This document shows positions 16,677-26,557 of a stretch of DNA of 64,000 nucleotides, in pieces. The DNA lies in NCBI GenBank assembly GCA_045595285.1, contig JAZOAC010000138.1, positions 5,074 through 69,073 of the forward strand, given 5' to 3'. This DNA is from UBA1731 sp045595285. GTDB lineage: Bacteria; Verrucomicrobiota; Kiritimatiellia; RFP12; UBA1067. The notes under the pieces were generated by a model. It did not search any database, was not told the DNA's origin, and worked only from the letters and a program-made list of their open reading frames with translations. How positions within the stretch are numbered: position 1 is the first letter of the stretch; every line of letters begins with the position of its first letter. The position numbers were made by a program, and so were the translations under genes.

Positions 16677-19547
16677 TCACCTGTCGAACAATGAAATAAA
16701 CTCCAGCCATGACGCGACAATGGAATCGAAGCCGGAAGCGTCCCTCTGCGCAACATACGAGACATCGCCCTTTCCGGGAAGTATCACGGTGCGGCCGTCT
16801 TCAACAACCGGAGACATCCTGCGCAGAACTTTTCGGTCCTCCCCCAATACATCGATTCGGGATGCGGCAAACGGCAGCTCTATCCGCTTGGCCCCGAAAG
16901 GAATAATCTCCTCTGAATTTCCTTCTAGAGGAAGCCTTACACATATGCCATCTGTCGCACCACCGGGGAAATCAGTGAATCGACCGCGGCCATTCAAATA
17001 CACATAATCCGGCGAAACCGCAAATTCGGCGCGACATCCGTTCCGTTCTCCTATCCAGACACAGACTTTCCTGTCTCCGGAAAGCGCAAAGAGTCCATTC
17101 GGCGGCAATTCAACCTTTTTTCCGTCCATACCAAAAGACATCCATACGTCCGAAGAACCGTTTGCCGCCGTAACCGTGCCGTCCGAATAGCATGCAACCA
17201 CCTGCATCTTGTCGCAATTATCCGACAGCAAAGCCTCTTCCGTCGTCAGCAGACGCCCGTCTCTTGACGCATACCGGATTGCCTTTACGTCTGCAACCGT
17301 ATACCGCGCGGCAATCGCCTGCATGAGATAGTAGCTTCTGAACTCATCCTCGCCCACCTTTATATCCTTGTAATGACGCTGAGCGGCATGTCTTTCGGGG
17401 AGGAGATATCCGGGATGCCCGAATGCCACTGTCGCCGCAAAGAAACGATCTAGCGCAATGCGCCGGTCAGCAGGCTTCGTGCCTGGAGTGTTGTAGAAAT
17501 GCGCGTCTATCATTCCCATGCCGAAGTTGCACTCCAACGGATGCATTCGCAACAGATCAAAGTCTACAAGCCAAGGTCCGGAAGCAAGGTCGTAAACCCT
17601 GTCCTGCGCATAGTTGCCGTCCGTAAGCCCCGAATAGAACCAATGCGCCGGCCCTTCGGAATACACTGGACCTCCCCATATTCTCTTCTGCAGAAGCATA
17701 ATCTCGCCCCATGCGTAGAAGCCGGCCGCGAATGTTCCCGCCCCGGGAACGCGATGATCGTAATCCGTCGCGTCCCACGGACGCATGCATGTGTGAACAT
17801 CGCAATAGCCGCAGTTGAAGCGGAACTTGCGCTGAACCTCGGGCGCGATCTTCTCGCACATCGAAACGGCCCACGCAGGTTTCGCGCGCCAGCAACGGCG
17901 CCACGCAGGCGTCAGCAGGCACTCTCGGTCCCAGTCCCGACGCATTATGCTGTCTTCGCTCCAATATTCGTTCACCGTGGCAAGATCGATGTAGTTGTTG
18001 TAAGGTCCATACACATAGCCAAGCTCATCCATCATCGCTCTGGTATATTTCGCCTGAACCTCATCCCCGCCACGGCTTGGTTCTGTGCGTGTGCGGAATG
18101 CGTAACTCTGCTCTTCATTCCGCCGCCACATCGTTTCATGATCGGTGATGATTACCTTGGATATACCGCGCCGCTTGAGAGAACGCCAGTATTCCAGATC
18201 CTTCTCACGGTCGACAACTCCATACTGACGCCACAGATGCGACCCTGTTACATGTTTCCATGGAGACGGGGGATTGGGAATTTCCGGAAGGACAGACGCG
18301 ACATTTGATCCGAACGACCATATGAAACGCTCATAAACGGCATTGCGCTTCCCGTCGGTCTTGCGCAGATAGCGCACACCTCCGTTGAGCGCGGCGGCAT
18401 TTGAGACGGCGAACATTGTGGAAGCGTTCGACTGCGTCCAGTCCGGCGTAGCCACAACGAAAACAGAACGCCCTGCCGTTCTCCAGCCGATGACGGCGGG
18501 GCGGGCTTCACGCGATTTCTCACGGTATGTGTAGAATGGGAATACGCTCCGGACTGCATCAGACGGCAGCCCCTCCAATGTCCCGAAACGAACCTCCGCA
18601 GTCGATTCCGCTTCATTGGGGATTTCAACGTCCGCGATAAGCGTGTTGCCGCGTCTTGAGAAACTCACTTTAGCGACATCCGCCGCCGCATCGGGAAACA
18701 CACCGCCGCCACGCGCGAGTGAAATCCAATCCCCTCCGCCGATCCTGAACGCAAGACCGTCCCAGCGGGCAGCATTCCCCTCCGGCAGACGGAATTCCAA
18801 AAATGCATCCTCCTTTTCAAACGCCGATGGAGGAAGAACCGTGTCGGCCGAAACCGGAAACGGAAGACGGCCTTCACCTACATTCATCCCTTGGGAGGCT
18901 TTCGGAAAAACAACCGTCCCGCGTTTCGGACGCGGCTCAAACGAAAGCGGTTTCCATTCCTCCTTAAAGACGGCAAGAGAGTTGAAATCAAGTTCACGGA
19001 AAGCTTTGTTCCACCCCCCATGGACGCAAAAGCCGTCGAACCTGCAGCCGGCTTTCGCGCGCGGCTGGAGTTTATGCGGCACCCGTCCGTGGAATTTGTA
19101 CCAACCCTTATGGTGGACATGTCCGAGGTTGACGGAAAAGCGTTTGCCGGCAAGGTCAATAAACTGGAGATCGATCGTCACCGACGGCGTTGAAGGATCG
19201 CGTCCGAAAACATTGTTGCCGAAAACCCAGCAGCTTACGGCATCGAAATCGTTGGTGACGGGAATCGGCTCGGGAGGACGGACAAATACACGCGGCTTAT
19301 CCTTGCCTCCGAGCGAGCGGTAGCGCAAACGGGCGACGCCGTCACCGAAAAGAAGCCTCGCCGTAGCACGGGTGAAGGTCGCTTCGGCGTTCTCGCCGGA
19401 GACCCGCCACCCTTTCCCGGTCGTCAACGCGCAAAGCGCCGGGCGGTCGTCTTCCGTCCGCCCGGCCCATTCCATTTCGTACGGACGGCGGGAATCGGCA
19501 AAAACCGAAAGCGTCCCCGCCGCCAAAAGTGTCGCCCAGATCCGCAT
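16677..19547 (-). CDS. Large secreted protein, putative glycan-active enzyme
   Basis: 956 residues with a signal peptide (MRIWATLLAAGTLSVFA). The N-terminal ~370 residues are beta-rich, with carbohydrate-binding-like character. The middle (about 430-800) looks like a TIM-barrel hydrolase, with VIITDHETMW, YGPYNNYIDLATVNEYW, FNCGYCDVHTC and YSEGPAHWFYSGL. A small beta domain ends the protein. I cannot place it in a GH family; GH101-like alpha-galactosaminidases are one possibility. The ATG at 19547 overlaps the TAA of the upstream SUMF1-fold gene as TAATG, implying coupled translation. It is the last gene of the 16.7-29.3 kb operon. Confidence 0.75.
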   Translation of the reverse strand: MRIWATLLAAGTLSVFADSRRPYEMEWAGRTEDDRPALCALTTGKGWRVSGENAEATFTRATARLLFGDGVARLRYRSLGGKDKPRVFVRPPEPIPVTNDFDAVSCWVFGNNVFGRDPSTPSVTIDLQFIDLAGKRFSVNLGHVHHKGWYKFHGRVPHKLQPRAKAGCRFDGFCVHGGWNKAFRELDFNSLAVFKEEWKPLSFEPRPKRGTVVFPKASQGMNVGEGRLPFPVSADTVLPPSAFEKEDAFLEFRLPEGNAARWDGLAFRIGGGDWISLARGGGVFPDAAADVAKVSFSRRGNTLIADVEIPNEAESTAEVRFGTLEGLPSDAVRSVFPFYTYREKSREARPAVIGWRTAGRSVFVVATPDWTQSNASTMFAVSNAAALNGGVRYLRKTDGKRNAVYERFIWSFGSNVASVLPEIPNPPSPWKHVTGSHLWRQYGVVDREKDLEYWRSLKRRGISKVIITDHETMWRRNEEQSYAFRTRTEPSRGGDEVQAKYTRAMMDELGYVYGPYNNYIDLATVNEYWSEDSIMRRDWDRECLLTPAWRRCWRAKPAWAVSMCEKIAPEVQRKFRFNCGYCDVHTCMRPWDATDYDHRVPGAGTFAAGFYAWGEIMLLQKRIWGGPVYSEGPAHWFYSGLTDGNYAQDRVYDLASGPWLVDFDLLRMHPLECNFGMGMIDAHFYNTPGTKPADRRIALDRFFAATVAFGHPGYLLPERHAAQRHYKDIKVGEDEFRSYYLMQAIAARYTVADVKAIRYASRDGRLLTTEEALLSDNCDKMQVVACYSDGTVTAANGSSDVWMSFGMDGKKVELPPNGLFALSGDRKVCVWIGERNGCRAEFAVSPDYVYLNGRGRFTDFPGGATDGICVRLPLEGNSEEIIPFGAKRIELPFAASRIDVLGEDRKVLRRMSPVVEDGRTVILPGKGDVSYVAQRDASGFDSIVASWLEFISLFDR

Positions 19548-20938
19548 TATTTGGCACCTGTCGTGCACTTCACGCGGAAGCCGTAAATTGGCAGATCTTT
19601 ATTATAGATTGCGCTCGACCTGTATGCGGAACGCGCAGCTCCTGACTTGTTATTCCACGATCCACCCCGAAGAACCTGCCGCCGACGGGTTCCGCCTCCT
19701 GTAGCACTGTCATCAACGTCGGAACTTGCCATTATCGGCTTGCCATTAGCCGAACTGATATCCGCTTTATACATATCAATGCACCACTCATACACATTTC
19801 CATGCATATCATAAAGTCCGAAAGCATTCTTGCCGTAAGACCCTGCAATAGCGGTTCCACTTGCGGGAGTAAGCGCCATCAATTCCTGAGAAAAACTTAT
19901 ACGAGGATCTACTGCTTCGGGGGTTGTTTGTTTTCTTTCCTGATTTAACATATATCGACCAGGAACATACTTATCTACTTCTACAACCTCACCATCACCC
20001 CAATATCCATCTCCATTGCCAGCGCGGCAAGCATACTCCCATTCAGACTCACACGGCAGATCAAAGTCGATCATGTCCCCTGAAAGCGCCCTCAATGACG
20101 CCAAGAAGGATCCTTCACAAGGATTTTCCGGAAGATTGTCTTTATATTCGTAAGCATCATCGCTCGACGGGACTACTGTACGAATCATCTGATACGAGAC
20201 ACTTTCCACCGGACGCATCGCGCCTTCAACCTTGAATGCCGACGGATTCGAGCCCATTATCTGCGTCCACTGTGACTGTGTCACTTCAAAAACGCCAATG
20301 TAATAATCGTTGTTCAACGTAGCGCTATGAATCATTTCATTCGCCGCCTCACGCGATGCTTCCGTCACGCTGCCCATCGTGAAGACGGCGCCGTTGGCGG
20401 GAATCTTGCGCATCACGAGACGTGTTGTGCGGTAGTCGGGGTTGGTCAAAAGTCCGCCCGGCAGGAACTCTTCGGCAGGATAATACGAAACGCGCTGGTT
20501 CGATGTGGCAGCAAGGTCGAAGACCATGTAGTCCGGCGCGGCGTTCGTCGCATAGGCCGTCACCACAGCACGGGCTCCATTTGCCGGCACACGACTGTCA
20601 ACCCACGCGCTGCGGTCAGGCCGCCATGTGATGGTGTGCACATCATCTGCATCACCTTCAACCACTTTCCATACGTCGCCTTTGGGAACTCCGGATTTGA
20701 CCCCGGAAATATTTTCGCCGCCTATCGACACCCAAGCGCCGTCCGTCGTGTTCGTCTGAATGTCAAGCGTGACAACCGCCGGGGCGTTGGCGAGCTTGTA
20801 GGTTATGGTGACCGTACGGTCCTGTGCCTGTGTCATCGTGACATCCGTCACCGACGGCACAAAAGCGGCCCCGAAGGCAAATGCCGGAGCGACTATGCTG
20901 ACAGACAAAAACGTCTTTGCTATTTTTTTTTCCTTCAT
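19547..20938 (-). CDS. Secreted SUMF1/formylglycine-enzyme-fold protein lacking the catalytic cysteines
   Basis: 463 residues. A signal peptide (KTFLSVSIVAPAFAFGAAF) is followed by a beta-sandwich-like N-domain (about 25-165) and a C-terminal SUMF1/FGE-sulfatase domain with FTMGS, YIGVFEVTQSQW, LPCESEWEYACRAG, GLYDMHGNVYEWC, VLRGGSWNN and GFRV. True formylglycine-generating enzymes have a Cys pair just before the final GFRC. Here that segment (ARSAYRSSAIYNKDLPIYGFRVK) has none, so sulfatase activation is unlikely. A structural, binding or surface role is more plausible. No sulfatase gene is in the window. GGAG lies 8 nt before the ATG. Confidence 0.85.
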   Translation of the reverse strand: MKEKKIAKTFLSVSIVAPAFAFGAAFVPSVTDVTMTQAQDRTVTITYKLANAPAVVTLDIQTNTTDGAWVSIGGENISGVKSGVPKGDVWKVVEGDADDVHTITWRPDRSAWVDSRVPANGARAVVTAYATNAAPDYMVFDLAATSNQRVSYYPAEEFLPGGLLTNPDYRTTRLVMRKIPANGAVFTMGSVTEASREAANEMIHSATLNNDYYIGVFEVTQSQWTQIMGSNPSAFKVEGAMRPVESVSYQMIRTVVPSSDDAYEYKDNLPENPCEGSFLASLRALSGDMIDFDLPCESEWEYACRAGNGDGYWGDGEVVEVDKYVPGRYMLNQERKQTTPEAVDPRISFSQELMALTPASGTAIAGSYGKNAFGLYDMHGNVYEWCIDMYKADISSANGKPIMASSDVDDSATGGGTRRRQVLRGGSWNNKSGAARSAYRSSAIYNKDLPIYGFRVKCTTGAK

Positions 20939-20963
20939 GTTTTTCTCCTTTTTTGCGATAGTA

Positions 20964-21230
20964 TCACCGTAAAATCATGTACATTCCTATGGGCTTGCTT
21001 GCATCAAGACCAGAAGTGTTGGATTCCTCGCGACTCACGCCCGAAAACCAGACTTCCGTTTCAGCCTGACACATCCCGCTTGCTCTGCCCGACAGAAGCA
21101 GATCCGTGGCATCGGAGTTTCCGGGATAGGAAACGGTTAGAGTGGGTTCTTGCCGCAGATAAACATAGTCTTCGGCATAAAGCATCATGGAAATGAACGC
21201 CGCAGCCGCGATTGACACAAGTTTTCTCAT
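20964..21230 (-). CDS. Small secreted protein
   Basis: 88 residues with a clear signal peptide (MRKLVSIAAAAFISMMLYA); the mature part is about 69 residues and starts EDYVYLRQEPTL. It has one Cys and ends with PIGMYMILR. The ATG at 21230 has AGGAGG 9 nt upstream, which decides the start. It lies between the GH43-GH2-GH43 gene (26 nt) and the SUMF1-fold gene (25 nt), so it belongs to the operon. No family recognised; a small partner of the large secreted proteins is possible. Confidence 0.75.
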   Translation of the reverse strand: MRKLVSIAAAAFISMMLYAEDYVYLRQEPTLTVSYPGNSDATDLLLSGRASGMCQAETEVWFSGVSREESNTSGLDASKPIGMYMILR

Positions 21231-21256
21231 CAAGGTTGCCTCCTTATTTTATCGTT

Positions 21257-24200
21257 TCATTTGGGCTGATGCACAACCAATCCGTCATTGGTATCATCAA
21301 CATCAAAGAATGCAATGCGCTCATATCCACGGCGTTCCGGCTGATGGATCACCAGCTTGAGCTGGCCCTCAAATGTGCGGAACAGCATGCCGTGTCCGCC
21401 GTTCTTCTCGAAGATAGGCCGCTGATTGATCCACGGCCCCTCGGCTCTGCCACTCGCGGATTCGCAGCTGAATACAGTGTAGTTCTTGTTGTAGAACGGA
21501 CTCCAGATCATGTACAGTTTTCCAGTCTTGGGGGATCGGTAGCAGAAGCACCCGTCAGTCACGTGTCCGGCGCCAGGTCCGGCGGCGCGAGACTCGAAAA
21601 GCACTTTGGGCTCGCCTATGAAGCGGGAAAGATCGGGCGACATCTCCGCAATGTCGATGCGCCCCCACTTCGTCTGAGGCCATTCATGACAAAACACCAT
21701 GTAGGGTTTGTCCTGATCGACAACGAGCGAACCGTCTATCGCCATCCATTTGCGCGGTGTGAGCGAGCCATCGGCAACCGGCACGAACGGCCCTAAAGGA
21801 GAATCGGATTTATAGACCCAGGTTCCGCGCCGGACAAGCCCGAGATTGTCTTTTGGCTTCCAGTTCGGATCGTCGGTCATGACCTTGATGTCATCGTCCG
21901 GCGACGGATGGAATGAAAGCGTAGTGAAAAGATAATACTTTCCTTTATATTTGTGCAGCTCTGGCGCCCACACCGTGCGGCAGCGCAGATTGGTAGGAAC
22001 GCTCATCACCTCCTTGAGCGGCGACCAGGTTTCCAGATCCTTGGAAGTGCGCACGTTTACGCCGCGCGCGAACGGCACGTCGAAATACGGCGACTTGGTT
22101 TCGTAAAGATAGTACGTCTTCGTCTCGGGGTCGGCGAATACGTACGGGTCGCGGATGCGGAACTCGCTGCGGTGCACGGGGCGCTTGTACTGCGCCTCAA
22201 GAGCCTCCAGGCTTTTGACAACACCATCCGGATCCGAGGTGCGGATGTACTTTGCCCCGAGTTCGACCGCCGCCTGCACATCGACAAGATTGGTGCAGTT
22301 GAATATCATCTTTACGCCGAAATCATGGAGCGGAATGTCGAAAGCATCACCGAGCACGGCGGAGGTCTCGACATATTCGGCACCCGCCTCGATAGCGCGG
22401 TTTGCATGGGACTTCCATTCTAGACGGAACGGACGCGAGCGTATCTCACGCAATTCATCGACAATCTTACGGTCTTTGACCCTGACTAGCGACTCCTCGG
22501 GCTTTTCAGGAGCCAACCAGGTTGCCGAAGCGCGAAATTCGCCGGCACGAAGTTCAATCACATTGCACCCGTTCTTAAGGTGCACGCCTTTCCATTCAAC
22601 CACCTTCACGGAATCCGGTCCGGCCACCCCTATCTTCTCACCATTGACATAAAGTGCGACATCGCCGACATTGGAAAAGCCGGTTATATCTACGCGCATT
22701 GCATCGGCGCGAACCATCCGCGAACCGCAAAGATGCAAAACCTGATCAGAACTCCAGTTGGCCTTATAGAACCAAAACGCATCCTTGCGCGTTTTATGGT
22801 CGCGGCAGACAAGACCTTTATCGTTTATGCCGTCATGATCGCCTTCCGTGCGGTTATCTGCGGCCGTATCGAACATCATCCACGCGAAGGTCCCCCACAC
22901 GCCGGGATTCCCCTTCATCTGGCGATAGGCGGCAATATGGTGGCGCGTCTGATATTCCTCGGGGTGGAAACGCGCGGAAGTGCGCGGACGCTTCACCGGA
23001 TTGGTGTGGTGATATACCGACGCCCCGGCACCGTATTCGCTCACCGCCACCGCTTTGCGGCCTGACGCCGCAATGTGGCGTTTGATCTCCGCCGCATGAC
23101 CGGAGGACTCGCCGCGCGACCATCCGGGATAGATGTTTATTCCCAGCGCGTCGGGTACGCGGTTCAAGGCCATCTGGTCGATGCGGCAGGTGGCGGCCAC
23201 CATCGGCCGTTTCGGATCAAGCCCTCGCAGAATCCCCCTCGCGTCGCGCAGGAGCTTAAGCGTAAACGGCTCGTCTTTGCGGTCGACATGCAGTTCGTTG
23301 TATAAGCTCCACATCACAATCGACGGATGATTGCCGAGCTGCGCCTGCATTTCCCGGAGACACCGGAGATAATTTTCCCGATATGCCTCGGTAGGCGAAA
23401 CAAAATCCGTGGCCGGCAGTTCGCACCAGGCGAGAAGTCCCTGCCGGTCGCACTCGGCGTACAGATTGTCGCTATGGGGGTAGTGGGCCGTTCTCACGCC
23501 GTCCGCACCCATTTCCTTAATCAGCGCAACCGCCTCGCGTTCGTCTTCGCGTGAAAGCGCCCAGCCTTTGCCCTTCTTATCCTGATGGTAATTGACCGCG
23601 CGGATCTGCCGCTTTTTGCCGTTGAGATAAAAGTGTCCGTCGGCGCGAAATTCCGCAGTGCGGAAACCAAACTGCGTTTCAACCATATCAACCCACGTAC
23701 CTTGGCGGACGGTCGTGCGCAAAGTGTAGAGATTGGGAGTTTCCGGCGACCAGAGTTTCGGCGAAGGAACGGTAAGCGTATCGCCCTCCGCCCGGATGCC
23801 CGTTCCGGCGATTTCATGTTCTACAACCGCGTCATCAGCTCCGGAAACGAGCGTTTTTATCTTGACCCGCCCGCTCTTCGCGTCGGCCGATATCGCCACT
23901 CCGGGGCCTCCGTGCACGGTCGGGTCGATGCACACCGGATCGGTTTCGATAAGACGCACTTCCCGGTAGAGCCCCCCGAAAACCGTATAGTCGGCGGCGT
24001 TCGGCAGATCGTCGAAATCATAGTAGTTGTCGACGACGATATCGAGCATATTCGGTCCGTTCGGGCGCATCCATTTCGTAAGTTCAAAACAAAAACCGGT
24101 AACCGAACCTTTATGGCGGCCTACAGTCTCGCCGTTGACCGCCACCGTCGCATTTACAGCCGCGCCGCCGCACTTGACGAAAAGTCTGCGCCCGGGAGCG

Positions 24201-25360
24201 ATATCGGGAAGCCTCCGCGAATAAGTAACGCTCCTCCTATCGATACCCGGCGCCCCGACGGAATTGTGGTGGTGGCGGTATTTAAGCCCGTTAGGACCGT
24301 CGGCGCCGTCATCCGCGTTCCATGTGTGAGGCACTGTAACCGCCTCTCCGTCGGCCGTCCAGCCGTGCGTGAGCACTATTTCCCTGCGTCCGGGGCTTGC
24401 GGGCATGGAAGAACGGACAAGACGGAGGGTGCCGTCCATATCTTCGACATCAAAGAGCTTCATCCGCTCATACGGTGTTTTATTGGGCTGGTGCAATGTA
24501 AGTTTGAGTTTGCCGTCAAAGGTCTTGAAAAGCATACCGTGTCCACCGTCGCGCCCGAAAAGCACGGAATCCTTTGTCCACGGGCCGGTCAGCCGACCGG
24601 AGGAGGATGTCCGGTTTAGCACGCAATATCCCTTGCCTTTTACAACGTTCGACCAGATCATATGAAGCGTGCCGCCTTTATCCGAACGGAAGAAAAACGG
24701 ACCGTCGGTGACGCGGCCGGCGCCGGGCATTGCATCCGCTGCGGCAAACATGACAACCGGCTCGGAAGCAAGGCCCGAAAAATCCTCTTTCAGTTCCGCG
24801 TAACACATCCGCCCGATTTTCGTCTGCACCCATTCATGGCAGAAAACGATGTAGGGCTTGCCGTTTTCGACCACCAGCGTTCCATCGAGGCATACCCAGT
24901 CCTTCGGCGTCACCGGACCGTTGGAAACGGGGCGAAATTCTCCGTCGGGAGTATACGAACTGAAAATCCATGTCCCGCGAGGGTGCAGTCTACGGATATC
25001 CACTCCATCGGCCATGGGTTTTACCTCCCGCACGCCGTTCTCCTCGGTGATGGTGACAAAAAGGTAGTACTTACCATTGTACTTATGAACTTCCGGCGCC
25101 CAGACCGCAGTACACTTCACCCCGGCGGGAATCGAAAGCACCCGCTTCTTTTCCGTCCACGTCTCGAGATCGCGGCTTGTACGCACAAACACTCCATCGC
25201 CGCCGCTCCAAGGCTTGGATTCATAAAGATAGTAAATCCCGCCTTCGGGCACGACGAACGGATCTCGGATCTGGAAATCACCGCGTTGGACAGCCGAAGC
25301 AGCCAATGCGCACAAGGCGAGCAAAGCTGAAGAGAATATCTTTTTCATCTTGATGTACAT
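21257..25360 (-). CDS. Secreted three-module glycoside hydrolase GH43-GH2-GH43
   Basis: 1367 residues. A signal peptide (MKKIFSSALLALCALAASA) is followed by: GH43 (about 27-325; QIRDPFV, CLDGTLVV, RVTDGPFF); GH2 (about 330-950; acid/base in WSLYNELH near residue 687, nucleophile in VSEYGAGA near 773); a linker of about 100 residues; and a second GH43 (about 1060-1360; RIRDPYV, AIDGSLVV, HVTDGCFC). The two GH43 modules are similar along their whole length, pointing to an internal duplication. At the usual GH43 acid position (EGP) both read TDG. The likely role is removal of arabinose, xylose, galactose or glucuronate from a branched glycan. The ATG at 25360 has GGAG 9 nt upstream and overlaps the AGE gene end by 16 nt; the longer frame upstream is antisense-like noise. 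Confidence 0.88.
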   Translation of the reverse strand: MYIKMKKIFSSALLALCALAASAVQRGDFQIRDPFVVPEGGIYYLYESKPWSGGDGVFVRTSRDLETWTEKKRVLSIPAGVKCTAVWAPEVHKYNGKYYLFVTITEENGVREVKPMADGVDIRRLHPRGTWIFSSYTPDGEFRPVSNGPVTPKDWVCLDGTLVVENGKPYIVFCHEWVQTKIGRMCYAELKEDFSGLASEPVVMFAAADAMPGAGRVTDGPFFFRSDKGGTLHMIWSNVVKGKGYCVLNRTSSSGRLTGPWTKDSVLFGRDGGHGMLFKTFDGKLKLTLHQPNKTPYERMKLFDVEDMDGTLRLVRSSMPASPGRREIVLTHGWTADGEAVTVPHTWNADDGADGPNGLKYRHHHNSVGAPGIDRRSVTYSRRLPDIAPGRRLFVKCGGAAVNATVAVNGETVGRHKGSVTGFCFELTKWMRPNGPNMLDIVVDNYYDFDDLPNAADYTVFGGLYREVRLIETDPVCIDPTVHGGPGVAISADAKSGRVKIKTLVSGADDAVVEHEIAGTGIRAEGDTLTVPSPKLWSPETPNLYTLRTTVRQGTWVDMVETQFGFRTAEFRADGHFYLNGKKRQIRAVNYHQDKKGKGWALSREDEREAVALIKEMGADGVRTAHYPHSDNLYAECDRQGLLAWCELPATDFVSPTEAYRENYLRCLREMQAQLGNHPSIVMWSLYNELHVDRKDEPFTLKLLRDARGILRGLDPKRPMVAATCRIDQMALNRVPDALGINIYPGWSRGESSGHAAEIKRHIAASGRKAVAVSEYGAGASVYHHTNPVKRPRTSARFHPEEYQTRHHIAAYRQMKGNPGVWGTFAWMMFDTAADNRTEGDHDGINDKGLVCRDHKTRKDAFWFYKANWSSDQVLHLCGSRMVRADAMRVDITGFSNVGDVALYVNGEKIGVAGPDSVKVVEWKGVHLKNGCNVIELRAGEFRASATWLAPEKPEESLVRVKDRKIVDELREIRSRPFRLEWKSHANRAIEAGAEYVETSAVLGDAFDIPLHDFGVKMIFNCTNLVDVQAAVELGAKYIRTSDPDGVVKSLEALEAQYKRPVHRSEFRIRDPYVFADPETKTYYLYETKSPYFDVPFARGVNVRTSKDLETWSPLKEVMSVPTNLRCRTVWAPELHKYKGKYYLFTTLSFHPSPDDDIKVMTDDPNWKPKDNLGLVRRGTWVYKSDSPLGPFVPVADGSLTPRKWMAIDGSLVVDQDKPYMVFCHEWPQTKWGRIDIAEMSPDLSRFIGEPKVLFESRAAGPGAGHVTDGCFCYRSPKTGKLYMIWSPFYNKNYTVFSCESASGRAEGPWINQRPIFEKNGGHGMLFRTFEGQLKLVIHQPERRGYERIAFFDVDDTNDGLVVHQPK

Positions 25361-26544
25361 GCTTGTTTCTCCTGTATTTCCCGACAAAGTTTTTCCGAAA
25401 TCATCAGCATTCTCGGCAGATGGAACGGCCCCTTGAAAAGATTCCCTTTCGCCGGCTGGGCCACGGTGCCGTCCCGATGGAGATATCCGAACCATTCCGG
25501 ATATTCCCTGTCTTTGAGATGTTCCCAAGCCCAGTCGGAAACGAGCCTGAAACGTTCGAAGAACCGCTCCTCGCCCGTCAGCCGGTACGCCATCAGATTG
25601 GCGATCACCGCTTCGCACTGCGGCCACCAGAACTTCATGTCCTGCTCGTAGCACTGGGGCGGGAATCCTTTGCAGTCCCGGAACGAAATGATTCCGCCGC
25701 CGCACTCGGAATCCCATCCCCAGTCCCAGGACCAATCGAGGATCTGAAGCGCCTTTTCCAAAAGCGTCCTGTCGCCCCGCGCGGAGGCGGCTTCCATAAG
25801 GAACCAGCTTGTTTCGATGGCATGACCGGGATTGATCGTGCGTCCGGCGATCGTGTCGATGAATTCGCCGTTCGGGCCGACAGTCTCGAGTACGCACTTG
25901 AACTCCGGATGGACAAAGTAGCGCAGAAGTTCATCAATGGATTCGTCAATCTGTTCATCAAGCGCCGGATCATTCGAAACATGCTTGAGCACATTCGCGA
26001 CGTTGATGAGAATCATCGTCAGCGAATGTCCGCGCGTGGCCATGGCCGGCTCGTACTTGACCGGCGTCATCGCCGGATCGTCCCTGAAAGCGCGTATGCG
26101 GCGGAAGAGGTCCATAGCCCTTTGGGCCGCCGCACGGTCACCGGAGGCGAGCGAATACTCCGCAAGTGCAATCGTGGCGAAGCATTCGGAGAAAAGGTAC
26201 CGACGCATCCTGAGCGGCGTTCCGTCCGCCATGACTTCGAAATACATGCGTCCGCGGTCATCGAAGCATGTACTCTCGAAGAAGTCAATCGTCGATTTGG
26301 CAGCCTCGAGCCATTCGCGGTTTTTATCGACGTTGTTGCATGCATACGAAAGGATGTAGGCGAATCGCCCCTGGAACCAGACGCTTTTCGTCGGATCCAT
26401 AAGCTTTCCGTCGCGGTCGAGACAGGTGTATACGCCGCCGTGGACGCGGTCGAAGCCGTACTTCATCCAGAACGGCATCACATTCCCGAGAAGCTCTTCT
26501 CTGCACTTCCCGCCGAATTCCTTTATTAGATTCTCTTTTCCCAT
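25345..26544 (-). CDS. N-acylglucosamine 2-epimerase (AGE) family protein
   Basis: 399 residues with the (alpha/alpha)6-barrel family pattern: FWMKYGFDRVHGGVYTCLDRDGK, WFQGRFAYILSY, PGHAIETSWFLMEAA, WWPQCEAV and EWFGYLHRDG. These hold the usual Arg, Glu and His active-site residues. Members isomerise mannose/glucose, cellobiose or N-acylhexosamines in the cytoplasm. It lacks a signal peptide. Next to the sugar porter (14 nt) it probably isomerises the imported sugar. The ATG at 26544 is chosen; a TTG at 26568 inside the upstream gene has a better-spaced AGGA and is an alternative. Both are in the same frame. Confidence 0.88.
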   Translation of the reverse strand: MGKENLIKEFGGKCREELLGNVMPFWMKYGFDRVHGGVYTCLDRDGKLMDPTKSVWFQGRFAYILSYACNNVDKNREWLEAAKSTIDFFESTCFDDRGRMYFEVMADGTPLRMRRYLFSECFATIALAEYSLASGDRAAAQRAMDLFRRIRAFRDDPAMTPVKYEPAMATRGHSLTMILINVANVLKHVSNDPALDEQIDESIDELLRYFVHPEFKCVLETVGPNGEFIDTIAGRTINPGHAIETSWFLMEAASARGDRTLLEKALQILDWSWDWGWDSECGGGIISFRDCKGFPPQCYEQDMKFWWPQCEAVIANLMAYRLTGEERFFERFRLVSDWAWEHLKDREYPEWFGYLHRDGTVAQPAKGNLFKGPFHLPRMLMISEKLCREIQEKQACTSR

Positions 26545-26557
26545 TTTCGGCCGATTC

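Noticed and set aside
25361..25897. N-terminal extension of the GH43-GH2-GH43 frame
   Set aside because: This part overlaps the AGE gene in another frame, is Arg-rich and lacks similarity; a signal peptide and ribosome binding site define the start at 25360.
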